A stretch of 64,000 nucleotides of DNA from CAWIHA01 sp963835855 (GCA_963835855.1 CAWIHA010000020.1:46292-110291); one strand, 5' to 3'. Counted from the stretch's first letter, positions 1 to 8,989 are shown. Notes: a model not told the origin generated them from the sequence alone. Made by a program: numbers and translations.

Positions 1-1
1 T

Positions 2-775
2 CTCCCGAAGGCCGCCTTCCACGCTTACGAAGACGGCGTCGAGCAGCAGATAAAGATCTTCAAGCGTGAGGACGTCCCCGTCTCGATGGGCATCATTATC
101 GATAACAGCGGCAGCATGAAAGCCAAGCGGGAGAAAGTCGAAGCGGCCTCCCTCGCCCTGGTGAGGGCCTCCAACCCCCAGGACGAGGTGTTCATCGTCA
201 ATTTCAACGACGAGGTTTATCGTGATGTGGACTTCACCAGTGACATCCGCAAGCTAGAGGCGGGTGTGGCGCGCATCGATGCGCGCGGCGGGACCGCGAT
301 GCGCGATGCCATTTCCCAGTCGCTTTCGTACGCGAAAGCGAAAGGCAAGCGGGACAAGAAGGTCATCGTCGTCGTCACCGACGGCAACGATAACATGAGC
401 GAGGTCACACTCGAAGACCTTCTCCAGACGGTGCAACAGCGCGGCGTGCTCATTTACGCGATCGGCCTGCTTGCCGAAGAGTCGCCGCGAGATGTGCGCG
501 AAGCCCGGCACGCGCTCGATGCGATCACCAGGGCGACGGGCGGCGAGGCGTATTATCCGAGAGAAGTCAATGAGGTGGGCCAGATCGCGCTCAAGGTGGC
601 GCACGACATCCGGAGTCAGTACATCATAGCCTACACGCCTACCAACCAGGTGCTGGATGGCAGCTTCCGGCAAGTCCGGGTCACCGTGCGTGGACCGAAC
701 CACCCGGTTGTCCGCACGCGGACCGGCTATTACGCCACCGCGGACCTGGCTCGCCCGGCTGCGGCCCACCGTTAA
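2..775 (+). CDS. VWFA-domain protein, acidobacterial type (5' end outside window)
   Basis: The reading frame is open from base 2, so the true start lies upstream; about 257 residues are visible. The von Willebrand factor A domain is clear: a MIDAS motif DNSGS follows the strand 'VSMGIII', the MIDAS threonine is in 'GGTAMRDA' and the third acidic site is in 'VVVTDGND'. The lead-in 'YEDGVEQQIKIFKREDVPVS' is the usual linker of the acidobacterial VWFA-related family (TIGR03436-like), where a signal peptide would precede it. Such proteins are normally secreted or periplasmic and bind protein ligands through the MIDAS metal; the partner here is unknown. The C-terminus after 'TRTGYYAT' is short, as in the family. 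Confidence 0.85.
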   Translation, partial: LPKAAFHAYEDGVEQQIKIFKREDVPVSMGIIIDNSGSMKAKREKVEAASLALVRASNPQDEVFIVNFNDEVYRDVDFTSDIRKLEAGVARIDARGGTAMRDAISQSLSYAKAKGKRDKKVIVVVTDGNDNMSEVTLEDLLQTVQQRGVLIYAIGLLAEESPRDVREARHALDAITRATGGEAYYPREVNEVGQIALKVAHDIRSQYIIAYTPTNQVLDGSFRQVRVTVRGPNHPVVRTRTGYYATADLARPAAAHR

Positions 776-996
776 TGCTCTGCTTCCTCTGGCGCGCCAG
801 TCGGGGCTACCGGCTCCGGCCCTGCCCGTATCTGTGCTGGCGGAGCGAGACCTACCCGGGCGTTCCCGCGGAAACGGTCAGCTTCCCGATTTTCTGGAAA
901 TTCGTCCGGGCGCACCGGCGCGAACTGCTGTGGTACCTGCGCTGGGTGGATCGGTCGGCGCAGGCAGGGCGCAAGCATGAGTGCGTCCGCATGTAA
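775..996 (+). CDS. Small basic Trp-rich hypothetical protein
   Basis: A 73-residue ORF whose ATG overlaps the stop of the VWFA gene (TAATG), an arrangement typical of translational coupling. It is rich in Trp, Arg and Tyr ('FLWRASRGYRLRPCPY', 'FVRAHRRELLWYLRW'), which is unusual for a chance ORF and suggests a small folded or membrane-associated protein. No domain is recognised. It could still be spurious; the only support is coupling and composition. Confidence 0.4.
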   Translation: MLCFLWRASRGYRLRPCPYLCWRSETYPGVPAETVSFPIFWKFVRAHRRELLWYLRWVDRSAQAGRKHECVRM

Positions 997-1031
997 GCGC
1001 GCACGGCCAGATGCCGCAAGCGGCGGGGGCG

Positions 1032-1514
1032 TCATGCCTTCTTGGCATCACGCAGCCGGGAATCAACGATGTCCTTGACGCGCAGTGCAATGCCAAACGG
1101 GTCGCGGCGGACATCCCCGTCCCAAATCCTTATGACTCGCCACCCCTCGCTCTCCAGCAAGGCCGTGACCCGAGCGTCGCGGTGGATGTTGGCCTTGATC
1201 TTTGACAACCAGTAGCCTGCGTCGGTCTCCTTGCGCAACTTGCGCTTGAGAGAGAGCCAATGGCGGCCGTGCCAGAAGTCGTCGTCACAGAAAATCACTA
1301 CGCGAGCGGCCATAAGGACGACATCCGGAGTGCCTGGCAGCGTGTGAGGATTTTTTCTGTAACGGAGCCCCAGGCGCCACAAGTACCGCCTGAGCGACTG
1401 GTCGTGAGGGACGCCGTTTACACTCGCGGAACCGAGCGGTAAGCCGGCGAGTGAGGGAAGTCCGGTTGACGTGGGACTCACTCTTTTCACGGGTTCCAGA
1501 ACACCATACCTCAT
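1032..1514 (-). CDS. Vsr-like very-short-patch-repair endonuclease
   Basis: 160 residues. The core matches the Vsr/PD-(D/E)XK-like fold: 'LRYRKN...LPGTPDVVL' carries the catalytic Asp, 'FWHGRHW' is the His-containing Vsr motif, and 'ANIHRDARVTALLESEGWRVIRIWDGDV' the C-terminal helix-strand. Classical Vsr nicks 5' of T in T:G mismatches arising from 5-methylcytosine deamination. Here the residues before FWHG read 'FCDDD' instead of the classical 'VHGC', a variant seen in the broader Vsr-like family. The N-terminal 45 residues are poorly conserved and the start is uncertain. No Dcm-type cytosine methyltransferase lies within the window, so the repair partner is missing locally. Confidence 0.75.
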   Translation of the reverse strand: MRYGVLEPVKRVSPTSTGLPSLAGLPLGSASVNGVPHDQSLRRYLWRLGLRYRKNPHTLPGTPDVVLMAARVVIFCDDDFWHGRHWLSLKRKLRKETDAGYWLSKIKANIHRDARVTALLESEGWRVIRIWDGDVRRDPFGIALRVKDIVDSRLRDAKKA

Positions 1515-1599
1515 TTATGTGTCTGAAACAAGAGGTTTTTCGTGGAATGAGCGCCCGGCCACGCGGGCCACGAGCCACCCACGCGACGCGCGCGTTACG

Positions 1600-2661
1600 T
1601 TACATTGTGTAGGTCACCTTGCTGAGCGTGCGGGGGTGGTCCGGGTCGAGCCCCTTCTGCTCCGCCAGGCTGGCTGCGAAAATCTGCGCTGGAATGATGT
1701 AGGGGATCGGGGTGTAAAGTTCCTCGGGATGCGGGCCGCGCCCCCTGAGCTTTCCAGGGATCGTGATGGATTGCCACTTGCCGGAGGCGGCCTCACGATT
1801 GGAGCGGTCTGTGATAAGCAGCGTCTCAGCCTTCACCCGGTCCAGGCGCTCGAGCATCTCGCGCATTCCCGGCCAAGTCACGCCGCTCGGTGCGAAAAGA
1901 AACACCGGGAACGATCGCTCGATCATCGCGATGGGTCCGTGCAGGAAGTCCGCCGCCGAGAAGCGCTCCGCGACGATGTAGCAGGTTTCCATCAGCTTGA
2001 GGCTGAACTCGAACGAATTGGCGTAGTTCAGACCGCGAGCGATCACCACCGCGTGATCCATGAAGCGGTAGCGCTCCGCGCATTCGGCGATTTGCGCTTC
2101 CGCTTTGAGCCCGAATGCGGCCAGCTCCGGCAGCCGCCGCAGCTCATCCACCGGGATCTTCGCGCCCAGCGCGTAGGCCAGCAGGTACGTGAGCATCAAC
2201 TGCCCGGTGTACGTTTTCGTCGCGGCAACGCTCTTCTCCTTGCCTGCGCGCACCAACAGCGTATGATGCGTGAGCTTCGCCAGCGTGCTCCCAGCTTCAT
2301 TCGTGATTCCGGCCGTGACGGCGCCGAGATCGTGCGCGCGCTCGACCACCATGTTGATATCCGTGGATTCCCCCGATTGTGAAATCGCGATCAAGAGCGA
2401 ATCGCGCAAATCCACGCGGGCGTTATAGAGGGTTAGAATCGAAGGCGCCGCCAGCGCCACCGGAATGCCCGTGGTGATGGAGAACAGGTAGCGTCCGAAC
2501 CGGGCGGCGTTGTCGGAGGTGCCGCGCGCCGCCAGAAGGATCAGCCGCGGCCTCTTCTTTTCGAGCATGCGCTTAAACCGTTCGATTGGGCGCAGCTCGG
2601 CCTTCAGGGTCCGTTCCAGCGCGGCCGGCTGCTCGCGGATTTCTTCCAGCATCTTCGACAT
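1600..2661 (-). CDS. SIS-domain sugar-phosphate isomerase/deaminase (GlmS isomerase-like)
   Basis: 353 residues from the ATG reading MSKMLEEI; a longer in-frame extension upstream is low-complexity and is not used. Two SIS (sugar isomerase) domains are visible: 'LILLAARGTSDNAARF' and 'IAISQSGESTD' (about residues 40-101) and the second around 'VIARGLNYANSFEFSLKLMET' with 'HGPIAMI'. It corresponds to the isomerase half of glucosamine-6-phosphate synthase (GlmS) without the glutaminase domain. Known relatives are glucosamine-6-phosphate deaminases (NagB-II), AgaS and FrlB, so it probably interconverts a hexosamine phosphate and a ketose phosphate in the cytoplasm. The exact substrate cannot be read from sequence. 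It stands alone on the minus strand. Confidence 0.85.
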   Translation of the reverse strand: MSKMLEEIREQPAALERTLKAELRPIERFKRMLEKKRPRLILLAARGTSDNAARFGRYLFSITTGIPVALAAPSILTLYNARVDLRDSLLIAISQSGESTDINMVVERAHDLGAVTAGITNEAGSTLAKLTHHTLLVRAGKEKSVAATKTYTGQLMLTYLLAYALGAKIPVDELRRLPELAAFGLKAEAQIAECAERYRFMDHAVVIARGLNYANSFEFSLKLMETCYIVAERFSAADFLHGPIAMIERSFPVFLFAPSGVTWPGMREMLERLDRVKAETLLITDRSNREAASGKWQSITIPGKLRGRGPHPEELYTPIPYIIPAQIFAASLAEQKGLDPDHPRTLSKVTYTM

Positions 2662-2818
2662 ACGATCCGAGAATAACAGGGCGGGAAGTGCGCGTGCTGT
2701 TCGAGATGAGCGGTTCGGTTCATCCCGCCCCGGCCATGCCGGCGGCGTGCGACCGTGTCCCGATTCCAAAGACGTGCGGTCTCGCGCCGAAGGCGGCGTG
2801 CCGCGCGGTTAGCGCCGC

Positions 2819-4438
2819 TCAAAGCGGAGTTCGCAGGCGGCCTTCCGCACCGACATCGAGTGTGCGCGTGAGGGATTCGGTTGGAGGGAGACTCAGCAAT
2901 CGCGGTTTGATCAGCACCACAACTTCGCTGGAACTCCGGTTGCGTTCATTCTCCCGAAACGGCGGGCCGAGTACCGGCAGTGTCATGAAGCCGGGGATGC
3001 CGGTGATCGTCTTCGCCTCGCTGCTGCTCATCAAACCCGATATCAAGGCCCACTCGCCGTCGCGCAGGCGCACCTTCGATTCCAGTTTGTGGTTCGTTAG
3101 GACCGGGATGCCGTTCACGCTCTGTCCCGCGAGCAGCTCGAATTCAGCGGTCAGGTCGAGCGATATCTCCTCGGCGCCGTGCACATGCGGCGTTACCTTT
3201 AACAGCAAGCCGAGGTCCTCGAAGTTGAACGACGGCGGAATGCCGCCCGCGGTCACGCCGACGAACGTGCCGGTGAGGATTGGGTATTTTTCGCCGACAT
3301 GAAACGTGGCGGCCTCCCCGTCGATCGACCGCACCTGCGCATCAAACAGGTCCTGCGAGTTCGAGCGGCTCATGGTGCCGAACAATTGCGTGTTTGCAAT
3401 CGCGACAGTGAAAAGGTTGGTGCGGAAGGCCGACCGTGCCAGGCTAAGGAGTAAGGACCCGCTCGAGCCTCCGGCAAACGAAATGGGAAAGCTCGTCGGC
3501 AGCAAGAGCCCGTAGGAGTAAAGGGAGCTGCTGTCGACTTCGAGTAACTGCATTTCGATCTCCACCTCCGGCCTCCGGCGTGCAAGCTCCTCGAACAGGA
3601 CCTGCGCCGGAAGGACCTTCGAAATGCGGTCCTTGAAGATCACTATCTGCCGATCGCCGTCGATGGCGACCTTCAGCAGCTCCATCGTTTGCTGCACCGC
3701 GCGACCCAGCTCCTGGGCTTCCTGCACCGTCACGGTGTCCGGGATGGGCACTGACACCGCAACCGTCGGCTCGACCTCGGCGCGCTTCTGAATGGTGTCC
3801 TTGACGACGAGGAATAGGTGCTCGCCCAATGGCACGACGAAAGACTCTGTCGCGGCCTCGAGCGCGTGCAGCGCGTCGCGGAAATCGGCATCCTCGAGCT
3901 GGATGTGGAGAGGCGGTCCGCCCTCCTGGTAGTCGCCGTCGAAAACCGTGTCGAGTCCGAAGGCCTGGGCCGCCTGCTCGAATAGATTGCGAGCGCTGCC
4001 GCGCAGATCGAGTGTTTTCCTGCCAGGCGCGGCTTTCAATTCGGGTGGGGGCTTAAGCCGCTGCAGGTCGGCCAGGTCTTCCTCAGAGATGGTGGTCTCG
4101 AAACCATGGGCCGCCGGCATCGGCTGGGGTTCCGGCTCATCGCTGGCAACTGTTTTCGGAAGCGGCTTCGCTTCGAGCGAGGCTCGCGTGCGGAGGACCT
4201 CCGCGCGTTGCCAATACTCGGGATGGGTGGGATCCTGCGCCGCCGCCTCGGAGTAAAGCAGATAGGCGCGAACAATGTCTCCGGCGCGCTCGGCTTTCTT
4301 CCCTTCCTTAAAGAGCTTGGAGGCGTCCGGCTCAGCCGCCGCCAAGCTGAGGGCCAGAGCGAGACACACCACCGCTCCTCGATACACCCGTGCCACATAA
4401 CAATGACGCAACGGCGGTCTGATACGTGCAATGTTCAT
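2819..4438 (-). CDS. Secretin (GspD/PilQ/CpaC-type outer-membrane channel)
   Basis: 539 residues. An N-terminal hydrophobic segment (about residues 21-36) ends in 'LAAAEP', a plausible signal-peptidase site. A short TPR-like stretch (about 40-75) and an STN-like region (about 155-215) follow. The C-terminal third is a secretin domain: 'FHVGEKYPI', 'DLGLLLKVTPHVHG', 'GQSVNGIPVLTNHK', 'VRLRDGEWALISGLM' and 'TGIPGFMTLPVLGPPF' are its hallmarks, ending in 'VVVLIKPRLL'. It would form a ring channel in the outer membrane. No other secretion or pilus component is adjacent except the divergent AAA ATPase at 4552, which may belong to a Flp-pilus-associated family; a pilus or type II-like role is inference. 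Confidence 0.85.
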   Translation of the reverse strand: MNIARIRPPLRHCYVARVYRGAVVCLALALSLAAAEPDASKLFKEGKKAERAGDIVRAYLLYSEAAAQDPTHPEYWQRAEVLRTRASLEAKPLPKTVASDEPEPQPMPAAHGFETTISEEDLADLQRLKPPPELKAAPGRKTLDLRGSARNLFEQAAQAFGLDTVFDGDYQEGGPPLHIQLEDADFRDALHALEAATESFVVPLGEHLFLVVKDTIQKRAEVEPTVAVSVPIPDTVTVQEAQELGRAVQQTMELLKVAIDGDRQIVIFKDRISKVLPAQVLFEELARRRPEVEIEMQLLEVDSSSLYSYGLLLPTSFPISFAGGSSGSLLLSLARSAFRTNLFTVAIANTQLFGTMSRSNSQDLFDAQVRSIDGEAATFHVGEKYPILTGTFVGVTAGGIPPSFNFEDLGLLLKVTPHVHGAEEISLDLTAEFELLAGQSVNGIPVLTNHKLESKVRLRDGEWALISGLMSSSEAKTITGIPGFMTLPVLGPPFRENERNRSSSEVVVLIKPRLLSLPPTESLTRTLDVGAEGRLRTPL

Positions 4439-4551
4439 GGCCGTTGCGCGGCCCCTCGCAACTCGCGGACCGTGGATCGGAATTGGAGCGCCAGGAGGAG
4501 CCGCGCGCCTGACCTACGGGCCGCGCGCATTGCGCGCTATGATTGATTGCG

Positions 4552-5809
4552 ATGGTAAGTCTTACGTCCACCCGACCGGCATATTGCCCCCCCGTGCCGG
4601 ACACCGTCGAAGGGCTCGGCATCCCAGCCACACTCGTTCAGGACATCGTGGTTCGCCGCGCCTATGCTTCCGGCATGACTAGCTTGCAAGCGCTGAGCGA
4701 TGCGCTGAAGATGCCCATTTTGGTGCTGGAGTCGGTCTTCCGCGACTTGCGGCATCTGCAGCTTGTTGAAGTCAAGGGCATGAGCGGCAACGACTACAAC
4801 TTCACGCTCACGGCTGCGGGCCGCGCGCTTGCCGTTGAGCGCTACCAGATCAGTCACTATGCCGGCGCCGCTCCGGTCTCGATCAAGCAATACCACAAAG
4901 CTAGCAAGATCCAGTCCGCAAAAGTCCGCGTCGATCGCCGGCTGTTGCGCCAGGCCTTCTCGGACATGGTTTTGCCGGATCACCTGCTCGATCAACTCGG
5001 CCCCGCCATCATCTCGCAGAGCCTCGATTTTCCTCTACGGTCCCACCGGCTCCGGTAAGACCAGCCTTGCCGAGCGCATCCTGCGCGTCTACCAGGACCC
5101 GATCCTGGTGCCGTACGCCATCGAAGTGGACGGGCAGATCATCCAGCTTTACGACCCGGTCGTTCACGAGCGCATCGAAGGCAACGATGAAGAGATTGAT
5201 CCGCGCTGGATCCTGTGCCGGCGTCCGTGCGTGATGACTGGCGGTGAACTCACGCCCAGTATGCTCGACCTTCGGCTCGACGAAGGCACCGGCGTCTATG
5301 CCGCGCCCTTGCAGATGAAGGCTAACAATGGGATGCTCGTGATCGACGATTTCGGGCGCCAGCTCATGTCTCCGCGCGAGCTGCTGAACCGCTGGATTGT
5401 GCCGCTAGACCGCCGCGTCGATTATCTCGCGCTGAAATATGGCGTGAAGTTTCAGATCCCGTTTGATCTCCTGGTCGTGTTTGCGACCAATCTCGACCCG
5501 CGCGAGCTCGCCGACGAGGCCTTCCTGCGGCGCCTTCAGAACAAGGTCTACATCGATCCGGTGGAACCGCCGCTGTTCGACGAGATCTTCCGGCGCGTTT
5601 CCAGCGCCCGCAACATCGCTTGCGAGCCCGATACCGCCGAATACCTCCGCAAGCTGTGCCAGAAGGAAGGCACTGGGGAGCTGCGCGCCTGCTTCCCGGC
5701 GGATATCTGCAACATCCTGGTGGCCATCGCCAATTACGAAAGTCAGCCCCCGCGCGCCATGAAGCCGGATCTGGAGCGCGCCGTGAAGCTGTACTTCGCG
5801 CAATCGTAG
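4552..5809 (+). pseudogene. Winged-helix/AAA ATPase interrupted by a one-base frameshift
   Basis: Two frames together give one protein of about 418 residues. Residues 1-156 (to about base 5019) hold a winged-helix-like region ('DIVVRRAYASGMTSLQALSDAL', 'LQLVEVKGMSGNDYNFTLTAAGR'). The rest, read from base 5021 in the next frame, has Walker A 'YGPTGSGKT', Walker B 'NGMLVIDDFG', sensor 1 'LLVVFATNL' and 'DEAFLRRLQNKVYID'. Dropping A5020 joins them as 'GPAIISQ'+'ASIFLYGPTGSGKT', so a one-base insertion or sequencing error is likeliest. TTG at 4543 is an alternative start. Homologues are described as predicted ATPases with chaperone activity associated with Flp pilus assembly, which fits the divergent secretin; I recall that label but cannot verify it here. 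Confidence 0.8.
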
Positions 5810-5987
5810 TTGCGCCAGCCGGGATCGACGGCTACGACGACTGCATTGATTCGGTCCCCGTGGCAGAGTCGCTGAAGTGGGTCATTCGGAGGGTCCGGCA
5901 ATCCTCGCTATGATGGAGCGCAAAGCGGCCGCCTGAGATTGAAACTGCGAAGGCTGTCAGGTCCTTACGCGCGTACTCCTCGGCAGC

Positions 5988-7634
5988 CTACGCTTCGCCC
6001 CAGTTGCGCCGCTCAAGAATGGTAGGAGGCTCGTAGACCTTGCCGCGCGCCAGGCGCTTTTCTTCCCAGCGGCTGGTGCGGACGAGCACCGGGCCGAGGA
6101 CTCTGGCCACGACCGCGCTCAGAAGGCCAAACTCTTTTTCCACCTCGCGCCGCAATCCGTGGATCTGCTCGCTGACGGCCTGGTTGGTCTTCTTCAGCCG
6201 CTTCTCCATCGCCCATAGGCAGGCGCTGTAGGCCTCTTTGAGTTGCCGCACTTCCCATTGGAAACGCTTGCGGACACGCAAATCGGGAGAGTTCTTATAG
6301 CGCTTCCAGCCCTCGAGCGTGGTGCGGCAAATGCGGTAGAGGCTCGGACCGTTCCGTTCGAAATCGCGCCGGAACGCCCAATCCAGGAATCGCTTCGAAT
6401 CCTCGCGCGAGATCGCGGCGTGCTCGAAATTGAACTTGAACTGGCCGTGAATGTCGGCTAAATCGACATCGCTGAGGATCCGCCCCTGCTCTGCCATTTC
6501 CGAATACAGCGGCGTGCCGGGCACGGGCGTATAAAGCATGAACTGGTGGAAATCGGTTTCGTGCGAGACGGCTTGCTCGATCTCTTCGCGGATGTTTTCC
6601 GGCGTGTGGTGCTCCAGGCCGACGATGGTCGAGCCGAGCAGCTTGATGCCGTGGCTGTGCAATTCCCGGGTGAGCGCGTGCGTATCGGCGCCGCCCAGTT
6701 TCGCGTAGCCTGCCTTTTGCGATTCCAGCCCCATCCAAATCCACGAGATGCCCAGCTCGACCAGCTCCTTCATCGTGTACTTGCGAATCGCGTTGGCCGA
6801 AGAGAATACGTAGAACGCCCAGCTCTTGCCGTTTTGCTTCATCAGGTCGAGCAGCTCGAGCGCGCGCGGCCGCTGCAACAGGAAGTTCTCATCCATGATG
6901 AAGAACGAGCACACGCCCATCGACGCTTCCATCTCCGCCATGATGTCGAACAGCTCTCTGCCGCTCTCGTAGAAATTCAGCACCTTCCCCTTACCGCCGA
7001 AAAATGCCGAGGTCGTGCAGAAGTTGCAGCCCATCGGGCAGCCCACGGAGGGAATGATCGTCGCGGCCGTTGATTTCTTGTGAGTCGGCATCTTAAGACC
7101 CATTGCCCGGACACCGAACCCGGAAACAATATGCGGATGGCGGATGGGCGCCTTTTCGTCTTCGCCCAGGAATTCCCGCATCCACGAGATGCCATCGCCG
7201 CGCACGATGTGGTCCGCGTCAATGATGTATTCCAGGCCGGGGATCGCGGCCACGTGCCCGCCCACGACAATCACCGAGTGCGGCGAGAGGCGGCGCACCA
7301 TGCGGCACATCTCGCGCACCTTCCCAACGTTCACAATGATCGAAGAGATTCCGACGATGTCGTAGTACTGCGTTGTCAGTTCGTGCTCGAACGCCTCGCG
7401 CGTGGGAAAGTCCAGCACCGTGGATGGCGCCGAAATATTCTCCTGGATCATCATGATGCCCCAGGAGCGGTGGAACATGCGCAGTGAGAACGGGCCTTGG
7501 GCCCGCGTCACCTGGTTGTGGTACAACTCCATCGGATTGATTGCGCGGCTGCCGAATTCATCGTCTCGCGCATAGGGGCCGAACACGGAGCTCAACAGAA
7601 TACGGGCGTGGACCCCCTTGGGGTGCTTATCCAT
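5988..7634 (-). CDS. Cobalamin-binding-type radical SAM protein
   Basis: 548 residues. The N-terminal about 180 residues form a B12-binding-like Rossmann domain ('YDIVGISSIIVNVGKV', 'HSVIVVGGHVAA'), although the classical DXHXXG is not evident. The radical SAM core follows with the [4Fe-4S] motif CX3CX2C in 'VGCPMGCNFCTTSAFFGG', then 'FFIMDENFLL', 'WIWMGLES' and 'TIVGLEHHTPENI'. The C-terminal 150 residues are helical and charged. Enzymes of this class methylate or rearrange unactivated carbons; the layout resembles the hopanoid C-3 methylase HpnR group, but that assignment is tentative. It is monocistronic, with no lipid genes adjacent. Confidence 0.8.
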   Translation of the reverse strand: MDKHPKGVHARILLSSVFGPYARDDEFGSRAINPMELYHNQVTRAQGPFSLRMFHRSWGIMMIQENISAPSTVLDFPTREAFEHELTTQYYDIVGISSIIVNVGKVREMCRMVRRLSPHSVIVVGGHVAAIPGLEYIIDADHIVRGDGISWMREFLGEDEKAPIRHPHIVSGFGVRAMGLKMPTHKKSTAATIIPSVGCPMGCNFCTTSAFFGGKGKVLNFYESGRELFDIMAEMEASMGVCSFFIMDENFLLQRPRALELLDLMKQNGKSWAFYVFSSANAIRKYTMKELVELGISWIWMGLESQKAGYAKLGGADTHALTRELHSHGIKLLGSTIVGLEHHTPENIREEIEQAVSHETDFHQFMLYTPVPGTPLYSEMAEQGRILSDVDLADIHGQFKFNFEHAAISREDSKRFLDWAFRRDFERNGPSLYRICRTTLEGWKRYKNSPDLRVRKRFQWEVRQLKEAYSACLWAMEKRLKKTNQAVSEQIHGLRREVEKEFGLLSAVVARVLGPVLVRTSRWEEKRLARGKVYEPPTILERRNWGEA

Positions 7635-7903
7635 GGATCAACTTTCTCGGGCCTTCCTTTTAAGAGCAAATGCCCCTTGAATTCTTCATTATATACCCGT
7701 GGGCATTCACCCGCTTCGGAGAATGCCCTTAGAACCGGCGGCTAACGCGTTTTGCCGCCCGGCGGACCGACGGCCTGTGGAGCGGCGCTGCGATCGCCGT
7801 GTCGATCACGCTTGCGGTGGACGCTTCAGCGTGCCGCGTCGGCCCCAATGCCGACGCACATCCTCCGAACTGACAACTGGAACCTCTTATGCGGGACCGG
7901 ACA

Positions 7904-8224
7904 CTATCGCGGTGGGACATAGTCCGGCGGAAGAGCCGCGCCCTGGCCGAAGAAATATTCTTCCATCTGCTTGAGCAGAAATTCCTGAGCTTCGGGCGTG
8001 CCCAGGTTCAGCCGGTACTCGTTCATGATCATCTTCATGCGTTCGACCCAGAGCTTCCAAGCCTCCTTGGACACGTTGTCGTAGATGCGCTGGCCAAGCG
8101 GGTGCCCCTCGAAAGGCACCTCCTCCAACCCCGGCATCTCGCGCTGGAACTTCACGCAGAAAACCATGTGCGGTCCTGGCTCAGCCTGTTTAGGCGGCGC
8201 CGGGGGCGCACTTCCGGAACCCAT
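7904..8224 (-). CDS. YggX-type Fe(II)-trafficking / oxidative damage protection protein
   Basis: 106 residues. After a Pro/Ala-rich leader of about 19 residues the sequence follows the YggX family: 'MVFCVKFQREMPGLEE' with the conserved Cys, 'LGQRIYDNVSKEAWKLW' and 'MIMNEYRLNL', ending near 'YFFG'. YggX homologues protect Fe-S clusters and are linked to iron handling in the cytoplasm. The family is usually about 90 residues, so the leader may be untranslated and the ATG at 'MVFCVKF' (about base 8167) is a possible start. It lies alone between two unrelated minus-strand genes. Confidence 0.85.
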   Translation of the reverse strand: MGSGSAPPAPPKQAEPGPHMVFCVKFQREMPGLEEVPFEGHPLGQRIYDNVSKEAWKLWVERMKMIMNEYRLNLGTPEAQEFLLKQMEEYFFGQGAALPPDYVPPR

Positions 8225-8315
8225 CTTCTCCCTCCGCAGACAGGGTTGGCCTCCTCAAATCGCCCTCGGCCAACTCTGAGATTTCAGAATAGCGCAAAGC
8301 CGCGACGGGCCGGCG

Positions 8316-8612
8316 TTAACTGGCGCGCTGGTTCATCTTCACGGAAAAGTCCAGGGTAGGCGCTTCAACGCACTCCCGTGCGGCGCGATTGCGAGCGAGG
8401 TATTGGGACAGCATCAGCGGCTCGCCCGCGCCCTTCTCGATCGCGTGCCGCACCGCGTTCTGATAGCGGTGCAATATCTTCCGGCGGTCCGGGCCATCGA
8501 GTCCGCAGCTCTGGATATCGACTAGCATCGCGACTTCCCAGCGGCGGAAGCACGTCCGGCTGGTCTCGCCATTCTCGATATCCCGCATCAGCCGGTTGAA
8601 CCGCGCCAGCAT
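8316..8612 (-). CDS. Conserved-looking hypothetical protein
   Basis: 98 residues from the ATG reading 'MLARFNRLMRDIENGETS'; an in-frame ATG 69 bases upstream (8681) would add a less protein-like leader. The sequence is helical and charged ('RWEVAMLVDIQSCGL', 'RRKILHRYQNAVRHAIEKG'), with no signal peptide, membrane segment or recognised motif. Coding character is good, but I do not recognise the family. Confidence 0.6.
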   Translation of the reverse strand: MLARFNRLMRDIENGETSRTCFRRWEVAMLVDIQSCGLDGPDRRKILHRYQNAVRHAIEKGAGEPLMLSQYLARNRAARECVEAPTLDFSVKMNQRAS

Positions 8613-8767
8613 GCCTTCGCCATCTTCCACGGCTGGAACTCTCCTCTCCGCGCCGCACGCACGGAACTGTCCGGTGTTCATATCGGCAGGGGAACCGGCC
8701 TATGTGAGGGCCGCGGATGCCGGCCGGTGGCGTTAAACATTTCGCTCGACCAGCCGATGGGAGATGT

Positions 8768-8989
8768 ATGAGCCCGAATCCCTCTACCGGCGTGGAACTG
8801 GCGCCCTCAAATGCCGAAGCAGCGCCGTCGAAGCTCGACCAGGTACTCGACGACCTCTCATTCCAAAGCTCGCTGGTCGCTCTGAACGCGGTGTTGGTGG
8901 CAGAGCAAGCCGGAGGACCCGCCGCTACCCTGTCCGTGCTCTCGGATGGAATTCGCGAGAACGCGGACGGCAAAGGCAAGGCCGATTAG
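8768..8989 (+). CDS. Small protein resembling the chemoreceptor (MCP) hairpin tip
   Basis: 73 residues from ATG 8768, preceded by GGGAG a few bases upstream; an upstream ATG at 8717 lacks this. Residues about 20-65 ('LDQVLDDLSFQSSLVALNAV' then 'VAEQAGG', 'LSVLSDGIRENA') parallel the chemoreceptor signalling hairpin, whose consensus is I.EIAFQTNLLALNAAVEAARAGE followed by FAVVA.EVR. There is no membrane segment, HAMP domain or long coiled coil. It may be a stand-alone tip mimic, or the decayed end of a receptor gene. No che genes are adjacent. Confidence 0.55.
   Translation: MSPNPSTGVELAPSNAEAAPSKLDQVLDDLSFQSSLVALNAVLVAEQAGGPAATLSVLSDGIRENADGKGKAD

Noticed and set aside
1471..2382. Plus-strand ORF of 303 codons opposite the SIS gene
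   Set aside because: Arg/His/Glu-rich shadow frame; the SIS domains on the other strand are unambiguous.
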